Part shown: piece after piece, positions 6,841 to 14,685 of the stretch
Numbering within the stretch: the first letter of the stretch is position 1
Layout of the letters: every line of letters starts with the position of its first letter
Source of the DNA: Pseudomonadota bacterium
GTDB taxonomy: Bacteria; Pseudomonadota; Gammaproteobacteria; Xanthomonadales; Rhodanobacteraceae
DNA: 31,091 nt
Direction: 5' to 3'
NCBI GenBank assembly: GCA_023430685.1
Contig: JAEYZH010000201.1
Coordinates: 1-31,091, forward strand
Made by a program: the position numbers and the translations under genes
The notes under the pieces: model-generated
The model's input: only the letters and a program-made list of their open reading frames with translations
Told to the model about the DNA's origin: nothing
Database searches by the model: none

Positions 6841-8580
6841 GCCGCCGTCCTACCGATCGAACCAGCCGCCGTCGCGGCGGATGCCGAGGCCAGCCTCGAC
6901 GATCGCATCTGCCAGTTCCTGGTTGCGCGCGGTCGCCTGAAGGAAACCGATCTCGCGCGCGGCCGGCGCCTGCATGAGGAGGACCCGGCGTCGGGCAGCC
7001 TCGTCGCGCTGCTGACGCGCCTCGGCCTCGTGTCCGAGCGCGAGATGGCCGAGGGCGTCTCCGAATTGCTCCAACTGCCGCTGCTGAACGCGAAGGATTT
7101 CCCCGAGGCGCCGCCACAGAACGTGCAGGCCTCGGTGCGATTCCTCAAGCACCACCATGTCTGCCCGATCGCGGAAACCGACGACAGCGTGACGCTGCTG
7201 GTCGCCGATCCCGCCGATGCGTTCCCGGCGCATGCGGTGCAGCTCGCGACCGGCCGCGAGGTGCGACTCGCGATCGGCCTGCGCAGCGAAATCGACGACC
7301 TCATCGAGCGCTATTACGGCTCAGGCCGCTCGGCGATGGGCACGATCGTCGAAAACCTCACCGACGACAACAACCGCAGCGAGGACGACATCGAGCACCT
7401 GCGCGACCTCGCGTCCGAAGCGCCGGTGATCCGCCTCGTCAACCTCGTGATCCAGCGCGCGGTCGAGCAGCGCGCATCGGACATCCACGTCGAGCCGTTC
7501 GAGAACCGCCTCAAGGTGCGCTACCGCATCGACGGCGTGCTGCACGAGGTCGAGTCGCCACCGGCCGCATCCACCGCGGCGGTGATCTCGCGCATCAAGA
7601 TCATGGCCAAGCTCAACATCGCCGAGCGCCGCCTGCCGCAGGACGGGCGCATCATGATCCGCGTGCAGGGCAAGGAACTCGACCTGCGCGTGTCGACCGT
7701 GCCGACCGCGCACGGCGAGTCGGTGGTCATGCGTATCCTCGATCGCGAAGCGATCGTGTTCGACTTCCACAAGCTCGGTTTCACCGACCAGTTCCTGCAG
7801 CAGTTCCTCGACGTGCTGGAACTTCCGCATGGCATCCTGCTCGTCACCGGTCCGACCGGCTCGGGCAAGACGACCACGCTCTACACCGCGCTCAGCAAGC
7901 TCAACACGCCCGACGTCAAGATCATCACGGTCGAGGACCCGGTCGAATACCAGATCGAGGGCATCAACCAGATCCAGGCCAAGCCGCAGATCGGGCTCGA
8001 CTTCAGCCATGCGCTGCGCTCGATCGTGCGCCAGGACCCGGACATCATCATGATCGGCGAAATGCGCGACCTCGAGACCGCGCGCATCGCGATCCAGTCG
8101 GCGCTGACCGGCCACCTCGTGCTGTCGACGTTGCACACCAACAACGCGGCCGGTGGCATCACGCGCCTGCTCGACATGGGCGTGGAGGACTACCTGCTCA
8201 CCTCGACCGTCAACGGAATCCTCGCGCAGCGACTCGTGCGCCGACTCGATGCAGGCAGCGCGACGCGCGAGCTCGCACTGCCCGAGGTGGTCAAGGAGTT
8301 CGAACTCGAGAAGTACACCGACGAGCGTCCGATCCAGCTCTACAAGCCGGGCTCGAGCCCCGCCAACCCGACCGGCTATTTCGGGCGCACGACGATCATG
8401 GAATTCCTCGTGATGTCGGACCCGATCCGCCGCCAGATCATGCAGCACGCGGGCATGGGCGAGATCGAACAGCAGGCGCGCGCCGAAGGCATGCGCACGA
8501 TGTACGAGGACGGCCTCGTCAAGGCGCTCGCCGGGCACACGACGATCGAGGAAGTGCTGCGCGTGACGCAGGAGTCATGA
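6838..8580 (+). CDS. gspE: Type II secretion ATPase GspE
   Basis: The 580-residue cytoplasmic hexameric ATPase that drives pseudopilus assembly. The N-terminal domain (about 1-150) binds GspL. The catalytic domain has Walker A GPTGSGKTT (K344), an Asp box, Walker B ending IIMIGE (E408) followed by MRDLETA, and the His box HLVLSTLHTNNA. The ATG at 6838 follows AGGGG with good spacing; the frame is open upstream, but that part looks non-coding. Odd: the region after QRLVRRL, where most GspE proteins carry a four-cysteine zinc motif, contains no cysteine at all. It is the first gene of the operon, in the order known for Xanthomonas xps. An inverted-repeat element separates it from gspF. Confidence 0.96.
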   Translation: MAAVLPIEPAAVAADAEASLDDRICQFLVARGRLKETDLARGRRLHEEDPASGSLVALLTRLGLVSEREMAEGVSELLQLPLLNAKDFPEAPPQNVQASVRFLKHHHVCPIAETDDSVTLLVADPADAFPAHAVQLATGREVRLAIGLRSEIDDLIERYYGSGRSAMGTIVENLTDDNNRSEDDIEHLRDLASEAPVIRLVNLVIQRAVEQRASDIHVEPFENRLKVRYRIDGVLHEVESPPAASTAAVISRIKIMAKLNIAERRLPQDGRIMIRVQGKELDLRVSTVPTAHGESVVMRILDREAIVFDFHKLGFTDQFLQQFLDVLELPHGILLVTGPTGSGKTTTLYTALSKLNTPDVKIITVEDPVEYQIEGINQIQAKPQIGLDFSHALRSIVRQDPDIIMIGEMRDLETARIAIQSALTGHLVLSTLHTNNAAGGITRLLDMGVEDYLLTSTVNGILAQRLVRRLDAGSATRELALPEVVKEFELEKYTDERPIQLYKPGSSPANPTGYFGRTTIMEFLVMSDPIRRQIMQHAGMGEIEQQARAEGMRTMYEDGLVKALAGHTTIEEVLRVTQES

Positions 8581-8581
8581 G

Positions 8582-8751
8582 GCCGGGAATCGGGAATAGG
8601 GAATCGGGAATGGCCCAGGCGCGCTTCGCGGGCGCGTGCGAGGCCGATCACGGTTTCCGCGTTCCCGTTTCCTGCGATGCATGCCTCGAGGACGACTGCA
8701 TCGTCGGCGAGGGCCTTGACCATTCCCGATTCCCTATTCCCAATTCCCGGC
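8582..8751 (+). repeat. Inverted-repeat element built of GGGAATC-type heptamers
   Basis: The left arm (8582-8613) consists of the units GGGAATC, GGGAATA, GGGAATC and GGGAATG in tandem. The right arm (8720-8751) is its reverse complement at 31 of 32 positions; the one mismatch is C8591 against A8742. The 106-base interior contains smaller inverted repeats, for example GATGCA/TGCATC and CGAC/GTCG. The element starts right after the gspE stop and ends four bases before the gspF ATG, so it fills the whole intergenic gap. A short minus-strand frame through the interior (beginning MVKALADDAVVLEA) reads like protein but has no support as a gene. Confidence 0.85.
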
Positions 8752-8755
8752 TCCA

Positions 8756-9973
8756 ATGACCCTCTTCTACTACAAAGCCGTCACCCCGGCGGGCGAAACG
8801 CTCGAGGGCCAGTTCGACCTCGCGAGCCGCGACGAGGTGATCGGCAAGCTGCAGGACGCGGGCAACATACCGCTCGAGGTGCACGAGGCGGACGGCGGGG
8901 ATTCGGCGAGCCTGTTCGCCTCGCTGTTCAAGCGCGCGACGCTGCGCGAGGCGCAGGTCGTGCAGTTCACGCAGCAGCTCGCGACGCTGCTCAACGCGGG
9001 CCAGCCGCTGGATCGTGCGCTGCAGATCCTGCTGGAACTGCCCGAAACCGACAAGGCGCGGCGCCTGCTCGAGCGCGTGCGCGACCAGGTGCGCGGCGGC
9101 ACCCCGCTGTCGGATGCACTCGAATCCGAACACGGCAATTTCTCGCGCCTGTACGTGAACATGGTGCGCGCGGGCGAAACCGGGGGTTCGCTCGGCGATA
9201 CCCTGACTCGCCTCGCCGACTACCTCGAGCGCAGCCGCCAGCTCAAGGGCAGCGTCGTCAACGCACTGGTCTATCCCGCGTTCCTGATCGGCATGGTGCT
9301 GGTGTCGCTTTTCGTGCTGCTGGTGGTGGTGGTGCCGCAGTTCGAGGTGATGTTCGCCGACATGGGCGTGGAACTGCCGCTGATCACGCGCGTCGTGGTC
9401 GGCGTCGGCTCCACCCTGCAGAACTTCTGGTGGCTGCTGATCGCGATCGTCGTGTTCACCGTGAGCTGGGTACGCCGGCGCATGGCCGATCCGGTCTCGC
9501 GGCTGAGGATCGATGAACGGCTGCTGCGCCTTCGCATCGTCGGCGATCTCGTCCGCAAGATCGAAACCGCGCGGCTTGCGCGCACGCTCGGCACCCTGCT
9601 GAAGAATGGCGTGCCGCTGCTCGGCGGTCTCACCGTCGCGCGCAACGTGATGGGCAACGCCGCGCTCGCCGAATCGGTCGATGCCGCCACCGAAGAGGTG
9701 AAGTCCGGCGGCGGGCTCGGCCACGCGCTCACCCAGTCAAAACGCTTCCCGAAGCTCGCGCTGCAGATGATCAGCGTGGGCGAGGAATCGGGCGAGCTCG
9801 ACTCGATGCTGCTCAAGGTGGCGGACACCTTCGACATCGAAGTGCGCAACTCGCTCGACCGCATGCTCTCGGCGCTCGTGCCGGCCACCACCGTCCTCAT
9901 GACCGTCGTCGTCGCGGTGATCATGATGGCGATCATCATGCCGATCCTCAGTCTGACCGGCTCGATCCAATGA
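8756..9973 (+). CDS. gspF: Type II secretion inner-membrane platform protein GspF
   Basis: A 405-residue polytopic inner-membrane protein with the family's opening (MTLFYYKAVTPAGE) and two tandem GspF cytoplasmic domains. The three expected membrane segments are at about 170-190 (LVSLFVLLVVVVP), 220-240 (FWWLLIAIVVFTVSW) and 373-396. The second domain contains GVPLLGGL and the GEESGELD motif. It couples the GspE ATPase to pseudopilus assembly. The start is four bases after the inverted-repeat element, so there is no Shine-Dalgarno other than the repeat itself (a CCCGG); translation may be weak or depend on folding of the repeat. Its stop overlaps an ATG at 9970, but the better gspG start is downstream. 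Confidence 0.95.
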   Translation: MTLFYYKAVTPAGETLEGQFDLASRDEVIGKLQDAGNIPLEVHEADGGDSASLFASLFKRATLREAQVVQFTQQLATLLNAGQPLDRALQILLELPETDKARRLLERVRDQVRGGTPLSDALESEHGNFSRLYVNMVRAGETGGSLGDTLTRLADYLERSRQLKGSVVNALVYPAFLIGMVLVSLFVLLVVVVPQFEVMFADMGVELPLITRVVVGVGSTLQNFWWLLIAIVVFTVSWVRRRMADPVSRLRIDERLLRLRIVGDLVRKIETARLARTLGTLLKNGVPLLGGLTVARNVMGNAALAESVDAATEEVKSGGGLGHALTQSKRFPKLALQMISVGEESGELDSMLLKVADTFDIEVRNSLDRMLSALVPATTVLMTVVVAVIMMAIIMPILSLTGSIQ

Positions 9974-9984
9974 AGGAGTTCAAG

Positions 9985-10428
9985 ATGAAGACCCACAACC
10001 GCAACAAGCATCACCGCCTGCCGCGCCGCGTCGCGCGGGGTTTCACGCTGGTCGAGATGATCGCGGTGATCGTGCTGCTCGGCATCGTGATCACGGTCGT
10101 CAGCGGCCCGATCATGAACCGCTTCAGCGGCGCCAAGTACAACGCCGGCAAGGTCGGCGCGGGCCAGCTCGCGCAGGCCGTGCAGAACTACCAGATGGAC
10201 AACGGCAACTTCCCGGGACAGCTCGCCGACCTCGTGACGCGCCCCGGCAATGCGAGCAACTGGCTCGGCCCGTACACCAAGGAAGCCAACCTCAAGGACC
10301 CGTTCGGCCACGCCTACGCGTACAAGGTGCCGGGCGAGGGCGGTGCCGATTTCGACGTCGTGTTCCTCGGCAAGGATGGCCAGGCGGGCGGCAGCGACAT
10401 GAACGCGGACTTCAATGCCTCCAACTGA
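9985..10428 (+). CDS. gspG: Type II secretion major pseudopilin GspG
   Basis: The 147-residue major pseudopilin. The leader ends RG at residue 19 and is followed by FTLVEM, the prepilin peptidase site with Glu at mature position 5, then a hydrophobic helix (about 20-45). The C-terminal part has the LKDPFGHAYAY stretch and an Asp-rich end (KDGQAGGSDMNAD) that matches the calcium-binding loop of GspG. I prefer ATG 9985 because AAGGAG lies 6 bases upstream; ATG 9970 in the same frame overlaps the gspF stop and would add five residues. The prepilin peptidase (GspO/PilD) is not in the window and is probably supplied by the type IV pilus locus. Confidence 0.95.
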   Translation: MKTHNRNKHHRLPRRVARGFTLVEMIAVIVLLGIVITVVSGPIMNRFSGAKYNAGKVGAGQLAQAVQNYQMDNGNFPGQLADLVTRPGNASNWLGPYTKEANLKDPFGHAYAYKVPGEGGADFDVVFLGKDGQAGGSDMNADFNASN

Positions 10429-10446
10429 TGCACGCGGACGGTCGCG

Positions 10447-10923
10447 GTGAACGCACGCGCGACGGCAGCGCGCTGGCCGCGCCGTGCGCGCGGCTTCACG
10501 CTGATCGAACTGATCGCGGTCGTGGTGTTGCTCGCGATCGTGCTCGCGATCGCCTCGCTGTCGCTGTCGAAAAGCCTCGAGAGCGCCAAGGTGCGGGCCG
10601 CGAGCAAGGACCTCGTCGCGGCGTTGCGCTACACGCGCGGGCAGGCGATCGTGAAGGGCAAGCCGCAGGTGCTCGTGCTCGACCTCGACAAGAACTCCTA
10701 CGTCGCGCCCGGCAAGAAGCCGGTGGAGCTGCCCAAGGACATGGTGCTGCGCCTGACCACGGCCGAGACCGAGCAGACCGGCGCGAACTCCGGCGGCATC
10801 CGTTTCTTCAGCGACGGCAGCTCGACCGGCGGGCACGTGTCGGTGCTGATGGGCCAGCGCGAATGGCGCATCAACGTCGCCTGGCTCACCGGCGAGATCG
10901 AACTCGACGAGCAGCCCGAGTGA
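10447..10923 (+). CDS. gspH: Type II secretion minor pseudopilin GspH
   Basis: A 158-residue minor pseudopilin starting at GTG 10447, 18 bases after gspG. The basic leader ends RG at residue 16, followed by FTLIEL and a hydrophobic helix. The central sequence SKDLVAALRYTRGQAI and the later IRFFSDGSSTGGHV loop are typical of GspH/FimT proteins. GspH sits at the pseudopilus tip region with GspI, J and K. The Shine-Dalgarno is weak. No other start fits, because the leader begins directly after the gspG stop region. Confidence 0.9.
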   Translation: MNARATAARWPRRARGFTLIELIAVVVLLAIVLAIASLSLSKSLESAKVRAASKDLVAALRYTRGQAIVKGKPQVLVLDLDKNSYVAPGKKPVELPKDMVLRLTTAETEQTGANSGGIRFFSDGSSTGGHVSVLMGQREWRINVAWLTGEIELDEQPE

Positions 10924-10966
10924 GGCTGCGCGAACTCGGCCCCCTGCGCCGCTGTCCACTGCATCG

Positions 10967-11503
10967 ATGAAGCGAAGCCCGCCCACCGCCCGACGCCGCG
11001 CACGCGGATTCACGCTGATCGAACTGATCGCGGCATTCCTCGTATTCGCGCTCGCGATCGGGTTGCTGATGCAGGTGCTGAGCTCGGCGATGCGCCAGGT
11101 GCGCCAGTCGTCGGACTACACGATGGCGGCGCTGTGGGCGCAGTCCAAGCTCGATGGAGTCGGCGTCGGCGAACGCATCGAAGCCGGCCACAGCAACGGC
11201 AGCTTCGACGACACTTACAAGTGGGACCTCACGGTGCAGCAGGTCGACCCGAGCGCGGTCGAGCCGCCGCCGCAGCTCGGCGGGACCGTGTCGGCCGCCA
11301 ACGCGGGGCTCGGCGAAGGCATCGAGATCGCCCCGTTCGACATCTACCAGATCGACCTCGTGGTCTCCTGGGACAGCGGTGGCGGAAGGCCGCCACGCAG
11401 CGCGCATTTCGGAACCCTGCGCGTGGTGAATCCGGACGCGCAGCAGGCGGATGGCACGCAGCCGATGCAGCGCAATCCGCGCGCGGGGCGCGGGGGCGGT
11501 TGA
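10967..11503 (+). CDS. gspI: Type II secretion minor pseudopilin GspI
   Basis: A 178-residue pseudopilin with cleavage after G14 (RARG/FTLIEL) and a hydrophobic helix with the AAFLVFALAIGLLMQVL pattern of GspI, followed by ALWAQSKLDGVGVGE, which matches the family's A..A.SKL..VG..E motif. It is longer than typical GspI (about 125). The extra length lies in a Gly/Pro-rich insertion (about 85-115) and a basic Gly/Arg-rich C-terminus. It nucleates the tip complex with GspJ and GspK. It is 43 bases downstream of gspH and two bases from gspJ. Confidence 0.88.
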   Translation: MKRSPPTARRRARGFTLIELIAAFLVFALAIGLLMQVLSSAMRQVRQSSDYTMAALWAQSKLDGVGVGERIEAGHSNGSFDDTYKWDLTVQQVDPSAVEPPPQLGGTVSAANAGLGEGIEIAPFDIYQIDLVVSWDSGGGRPPRSAHFGTLRVVNPDAQQADGTQPMQRNPRAGRGGG

Positions 11504-11505
11504 GC

Positions 11506-12237
11506 ATGCGCATGTTCCGGCCCGCGCGCGGTTTCACCCTGATCGAGGTCACGCTCGCGATCCTGCTGTTCGCGTTGCTGCTCGCGGGTACCTACGGCTC
11601 GATCCGCACCGCGGTGCGCTCGATCGCATCGGGCGAAGCCGCGGTCGACCGCACCAACCGCGTGCGCGTCGCGCAGGAATTCATCCGCCGCCAGGTCAGC
11701 CGCGCGATGCCGTTGTCGTTCGGTCGCGACGAGGGCACCGGCATGAACTACGTGTTCGAGGGCGACCGCGACTACATCCGCTTCGTCGCGCCGATGCCCG
11801 GATATCTGTCCAAGGGTGGCCCGTACGTGCAGACGCTCGAGATCAAGGGCGGTCGCGGAGGGCGCCAGCTTCTTTTCGGCAATGCGATGTTGAACGGCTT
11901 CGATCTCGACAACGCTGGCGAGCAGAACGAGCCGGTGGTGCTGCTGGACCAGATCGAGGACGCGCATTTCGAATTCCGCACGCTCGACGAGGAAGGCGAA
12001 CTCGCCGACTGGAGCGACGAGTGGGAAGACGCCTCGATCACGCCGTTGATGGTGCGCCTGGCCGTGCGCATGCAGCCGGAGGCGCGCGTCGAGTTCCCGC
12101 AGATGGAGATTCCGTTGATGCTCGACGTCGGCGCGGTACGGCGCCAGCGGCCCGGACAACTGCTGCTGCCCGGGGTCGGCCTCGATTCGGGCGGATTGCG
12201 CTCGCGCTCGTCGAGCCGATCGGACCGCACGCAATGA
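11506..12237 (+). CDS. gspJ: Type II secretion minor pseudopilin GspJ
   Basis: A 243-residue pseudopilin. The leader MRMFRPARG is followed by FTLIEVTLAILLFALLLA (cleavage after G9), then the globular domain with RRQVSRAMPLSF and LDQIEDAHFEFRT, typical of GspJ. ATG 11506 or ATG 11512 could start it. The C-terminus ends in a Ser/Arg-rich tail of about 12 residues. The stop overlaps the gspK start (ATGA), indicating translational coupling. Confidence 0.9.
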   Translation: MRMFRPARGFTLIEVTLAILLFALLLAGTYGSIRTAVRSIASGEAAVDRTNRVRVAQEFIRRQVSRAMPLSFGRDEGTGMNYVFEGDRDYIRFVAPMPGYLSKGGPYVQTLEIKGGRGGRQLLFGNAMLNGFDLDNAGEQNEPVVLLDQIEDAHFEFRTLDEEGELADWSDEWEDASITPLMVRLAVRMQPEARVEFPQMEIPLMLDVGAVRRQRPGQLLLPGVGLDSGGLRSRSSSRSDRTQ

Positions 12238-13175
12238 GCGCTGCGACCACCACGCGTGCGCACGCCACTGCGTGCATCGCGCCACGCCCACGCATGCGTG
12301 GCGTCGCGTTCCTGCTGGTGCTGTGGGTGATCGCGATGCTGTCGATCCTGCTCGGAAGTTTCGCGATGGTCGCGCGCACGGAGAACCTGCAGGCGCGCCA
12401 CCTGTTCGATTCGACCCAGGCGCGCTACGCGGCCGAAGCGGGGCTCAACCTCGCGGTGTTCGAGTTGCGCAAGGCCGATCCGAACATGCGCTGGGTCGGC
12501 GACGGGCGCGCGTACACGTTCGGTTACGGCGAAGCGGAAATCGAGGTCCGCATCCACGACGATTCCGGCAAGATCGACATCAACGCGCCGAATCCCGAGC
12601 GGCTCTCGGCGTTGTTCGCTGCGCGCGGCCTCGAACTCGAGCAGGCCGAGGCGCTCGCCGCGTCGATCGTCGACTGGATCGACCCCGACGACCTCGCGCA
12701 GCCGAACGGCGCCGAGATCGACGACTACGAAGCGCTCGGGCTGCCGTACGGTCCGAAGAACGCGCCGTTCGACACCGTGTCCGAGCTGCAGCAGGTGCTC
12801 GGCATGAACTACGAGCTCTACTCGAGGATCGAACCTTCGTTGACGATCTACTCCGGACGTTCCGATCCCAACATCGGCTTCGCCGACATCCCGACCCTGA
12901 TGGCGGCCGGCTGCACAGAGGAACAGGCCACGCTGATCGTGCAGTTGCGCCAGTCGATCCCGCCCGGCGACCCGGCCGCGAACGAGATCCCGGGCTGCGA
13001 CGGGGTCACCCCGATCGTGGCGGGCGGCGGGGGCCTCACGTATAGTGTGGAGTCCCGTGCCAAGCTCCCGAACGGAGCCAGTACCACCCTGGACGCGACC
13101 ATCCGCATGGGCGGCGTCAATGCGGCCGGAAGGCCGTACGTGATCCTGCGCTGGCGCGATGGGGAATCTTCCTGA
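12234..13175 (+). CDS. gspK: Type II secretion minor pseudopilin GspK
   Basis: The large minor pseudopilin, 313 residues. The leader is unusually long (cleavage after G23), followed by VAFLLVLWVIAMLSILLG. Mature position 5 is Leu instead of Glu, as is normal for GspK, the tip subunit. Conserved features are RYAAEAGLNLAVFEL, the DDSGKIDINAPN strand with helix-hairpin-helix-like T2SSK repeats, and ASIVDWIDPDD. An internal ATG at 12294 would shorten the leader. It caps the pseudopilus together with GspI and GspJ. Confidence 0.92.
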   Translation: MSAATTTRAHATACIAPRPRMRGVAFLLVLWVIAMLSILLGSFAMVARTENLQARHLFDSTQARYAAEAGLNLAVFELRKADPNMRWVGDGRAYTFGYGEAEIEVRIHDDSGKIDINAPNPERLSALFAARGLELEQAEALAASIVDWIDPDDLAQPNGAEIDDYEALGLPYGPKNAPFDTVSELQQVLGMNYELYSRIEPSLTIYSGRSDPNIGFADIPTLMAAGCTEEQATLIVQLRQSIPPGDPAANEIPGCDGVTPIVAGGGGLTYSVESRAKLPNGASTTLDATIRMGGVNAAGRPYVILRWRDGESS

Positions 13176-14685
13176 CGCCGTGAACCCGAGCATCGAACGA
13201 CAACTGGCGCGCCTCAAGGTGCGCCTTGCCAAGACGCCGCTGCCGCGATTCTTCGCCTGGTGGGGCACGCAGCTGCTCGCCTGCCTGCCGGAGCGCTGGC
13301 GCAAGGTGCTGTCCGAGCGCTCCGAATCGCTGCTGCTCGACGTCCAAGGCGAGGAGTTCGTGGTCTGGCGCGAGAAGGGCGAGGCGGTGCGCGAGTACGG
13401 GCGCATCCCGCGCGGCGCGCCGCTCGAGGAACAGGCGGCGCAATTCCGCCGCCTGCGCAATGCAATCGACGACCCGGACGTGCGCACCGTGTTCGTGATC
13501 CCGCCGGGGCGCGTGCTGAGCCGCACGTTGAGCCTGCCTGCGGCGGCTGAAGAAAACCTGCGCCAGGTGCTCGCGTTCGAGATGGACCGGCAGACGCCGT
13601 TCAAGGCGGATCAGGTCTACTTCGACAGTCGCGTGCTCGGCCACGATGCTAGCGGTCGCAATGCACGCGTCGAACTCGTGCTGATCCCGCGCGAACAGCT
13701 CGACCAGGAACTCGGCGTGCTGCCCGGTGGCGCCACCGAACTCGACGGCGTCGACACCTGGCGCGACGGACGTGGCGCGGCGCGACGACAGGTCAACCTT
13801 CTGCCGCCCGAGCGGCGCGCGCGCCGGCGCAACATGCGCATGCCGCTGAACGCCGGCCTCGCCGCTCTCGCGCTGGTGCTGCTGTTCGTCAACATGGACC
13901 TGTCGCTCGCCAACCGCGCGGCCGCAGTCGAACTGATGCGCGCCGAGGTCGAGCAGGCCGCGGATGCCGCGCGCCAGGTCTCGACGCTGCGCCAGACCCT
14001 CGTGGACTCGATCGCGGGCGCCAACTTCCTGACCGAGCGCAAGCGCAAGGGTCCGCTGATGGTCGCGCTCATCAACGACCTCACCACGCGCATTCCACTC
14101 GATACCTATCTCGAGCGCCTGCAGATCGAGAGCGAACAGGTGCAGTTGCAGGGCCAGGCCGAGGAAGCGTCCAAACTCATCGCCTTGCTCGGAGCGTCCC
14201 CGTGCCTGGGCAATCCGGGATTCCAGGGCCAGGTGCAGCCCGATGCGCGCACCGGCAAGGACCGCTTCCAGATCAACGCGAGCCTCAAGGCGTGCAGCCT
14301 CGCGGCCGGCACCGAGGCCGGGCGGGATCCGCCGGGAGCCGCAGGCAGCGCGCCAGGCGCCGCGCCCGCCGCGAAACCCGTGGTCGCCGACTCCGCGAAG
14401 AAGCCCGAAGGCACCGACAAGGCGCCCGCAGCGACCGTGCCGGCGAAGCCCGAAGCGGGGGGCGGGGATCGGGCGGCCAAGCCGCCGGTGAAACCGTTGG
14501 CGGCGCAGTCGCGCGAAGGCAAGTCGGTTGCGGAGAAGCCCGCTGCCGGCGCCGGCGCGACCGCGATGCCGCCGCGCTCGAAGCCCGAACCGCGCAAGCC
14601 GACTGCGGTCGATCGCTCGGCCAAGGTCAGCCCCGAGGCCGCGACCGTCGACGCCGACCAGGCCGGGGACACCGATGGCGACTAA
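13159..14685 (+). CDS. gspL: Type II secretion bitopic platform protein GspL with an extended C-terminal tail
   Basis: An inner-membrane protein of up to 508 residues. An N-terminal actin-like/PilM-type cytoplasmic region contains LRQVLAFEMDRQTPFKADQVYFD, typical of XpsL/GspL-PilN proteins. A single membrane helix lies near 229-250 (LAALALVLLFVNMDL), followed by a periplasmic PilN-like domain to about 380. It links GspE to GspM. The start is either ATG 13159, overlapping gspK by 17 bases, or GTG 13180 (MNPSIERQ); neither has a strong Shine-Dalgarno. Odd: about 120 residues at the C-terminus (from about 388) are Ala/Pro/Lys-rich and low in complexity, ending in an acidic stretch. As I recall the Xanthomonas protein lacks this tail (about 370 residues). 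Confidence 0.88.
   Translation: MGNLPDAVNPSIERQLARLKVRLAKTPLPRFFAWWGTQLLACLPERWRKVLSERSESLLLDVQGEEFVVWREKGEAVREYGRIPRGAPLEEQAAQFRRLRNAIDDPDVRTVFVIPPGRVLSRTLSLPAAAEENLRQVLAFEMDRQTPFKADQVYFDSRVLGHDASGRNARVELVLIPREQLDQELGVLPGGATELDGVDTWRDGRGAARRQVNLLPPERRARRRNMRMPLNAGLAALALVLLFVNMDLSLANRAAAVELMRAEVEQAADAARQVSTLRQTLVDSIAGANFLTERKRKGPLMVALINDLTTRIPLDTYLERLQIESEQVQLQGQAEEASKLIALLGASPCLGNPGFQGQVQPDARTGKDRFQINASLKACSLAAGTEAGRDPPGAAGSAPGAAPAAKPVVADSAKKPEGTDKAPAATVPAKPEAGGGDRAAKPPVKPLAAQSREGKSVAEKPAAGAGATAMPPRSKPEPRKPTAVDRSAKVSPEAATVDADQAGDTDGD

Noticed and set aside
6661..6977. Possible small gene starting at the ATG of the first 12-bp repeat
   Set aside because: It runs into gspE in another frame and is Arg-rich without recognisable sequence; more likely leader sequence.
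7321..8538. A 405-codon minus-strand frame opposite gspE
   Set aside because: Shadow of the conserved ATPase gene, with Asp/Arg/Val/His-rich low-complexity translation.
8577..8759. Small plus-strand frame across the gspE-gspF element
   Set aside because: Its ends are made from the inverted heptamer arrays and it has no Shine-Dalgarno. The interior could equally be read on the minus strand, so there is no evidence that it is translated.
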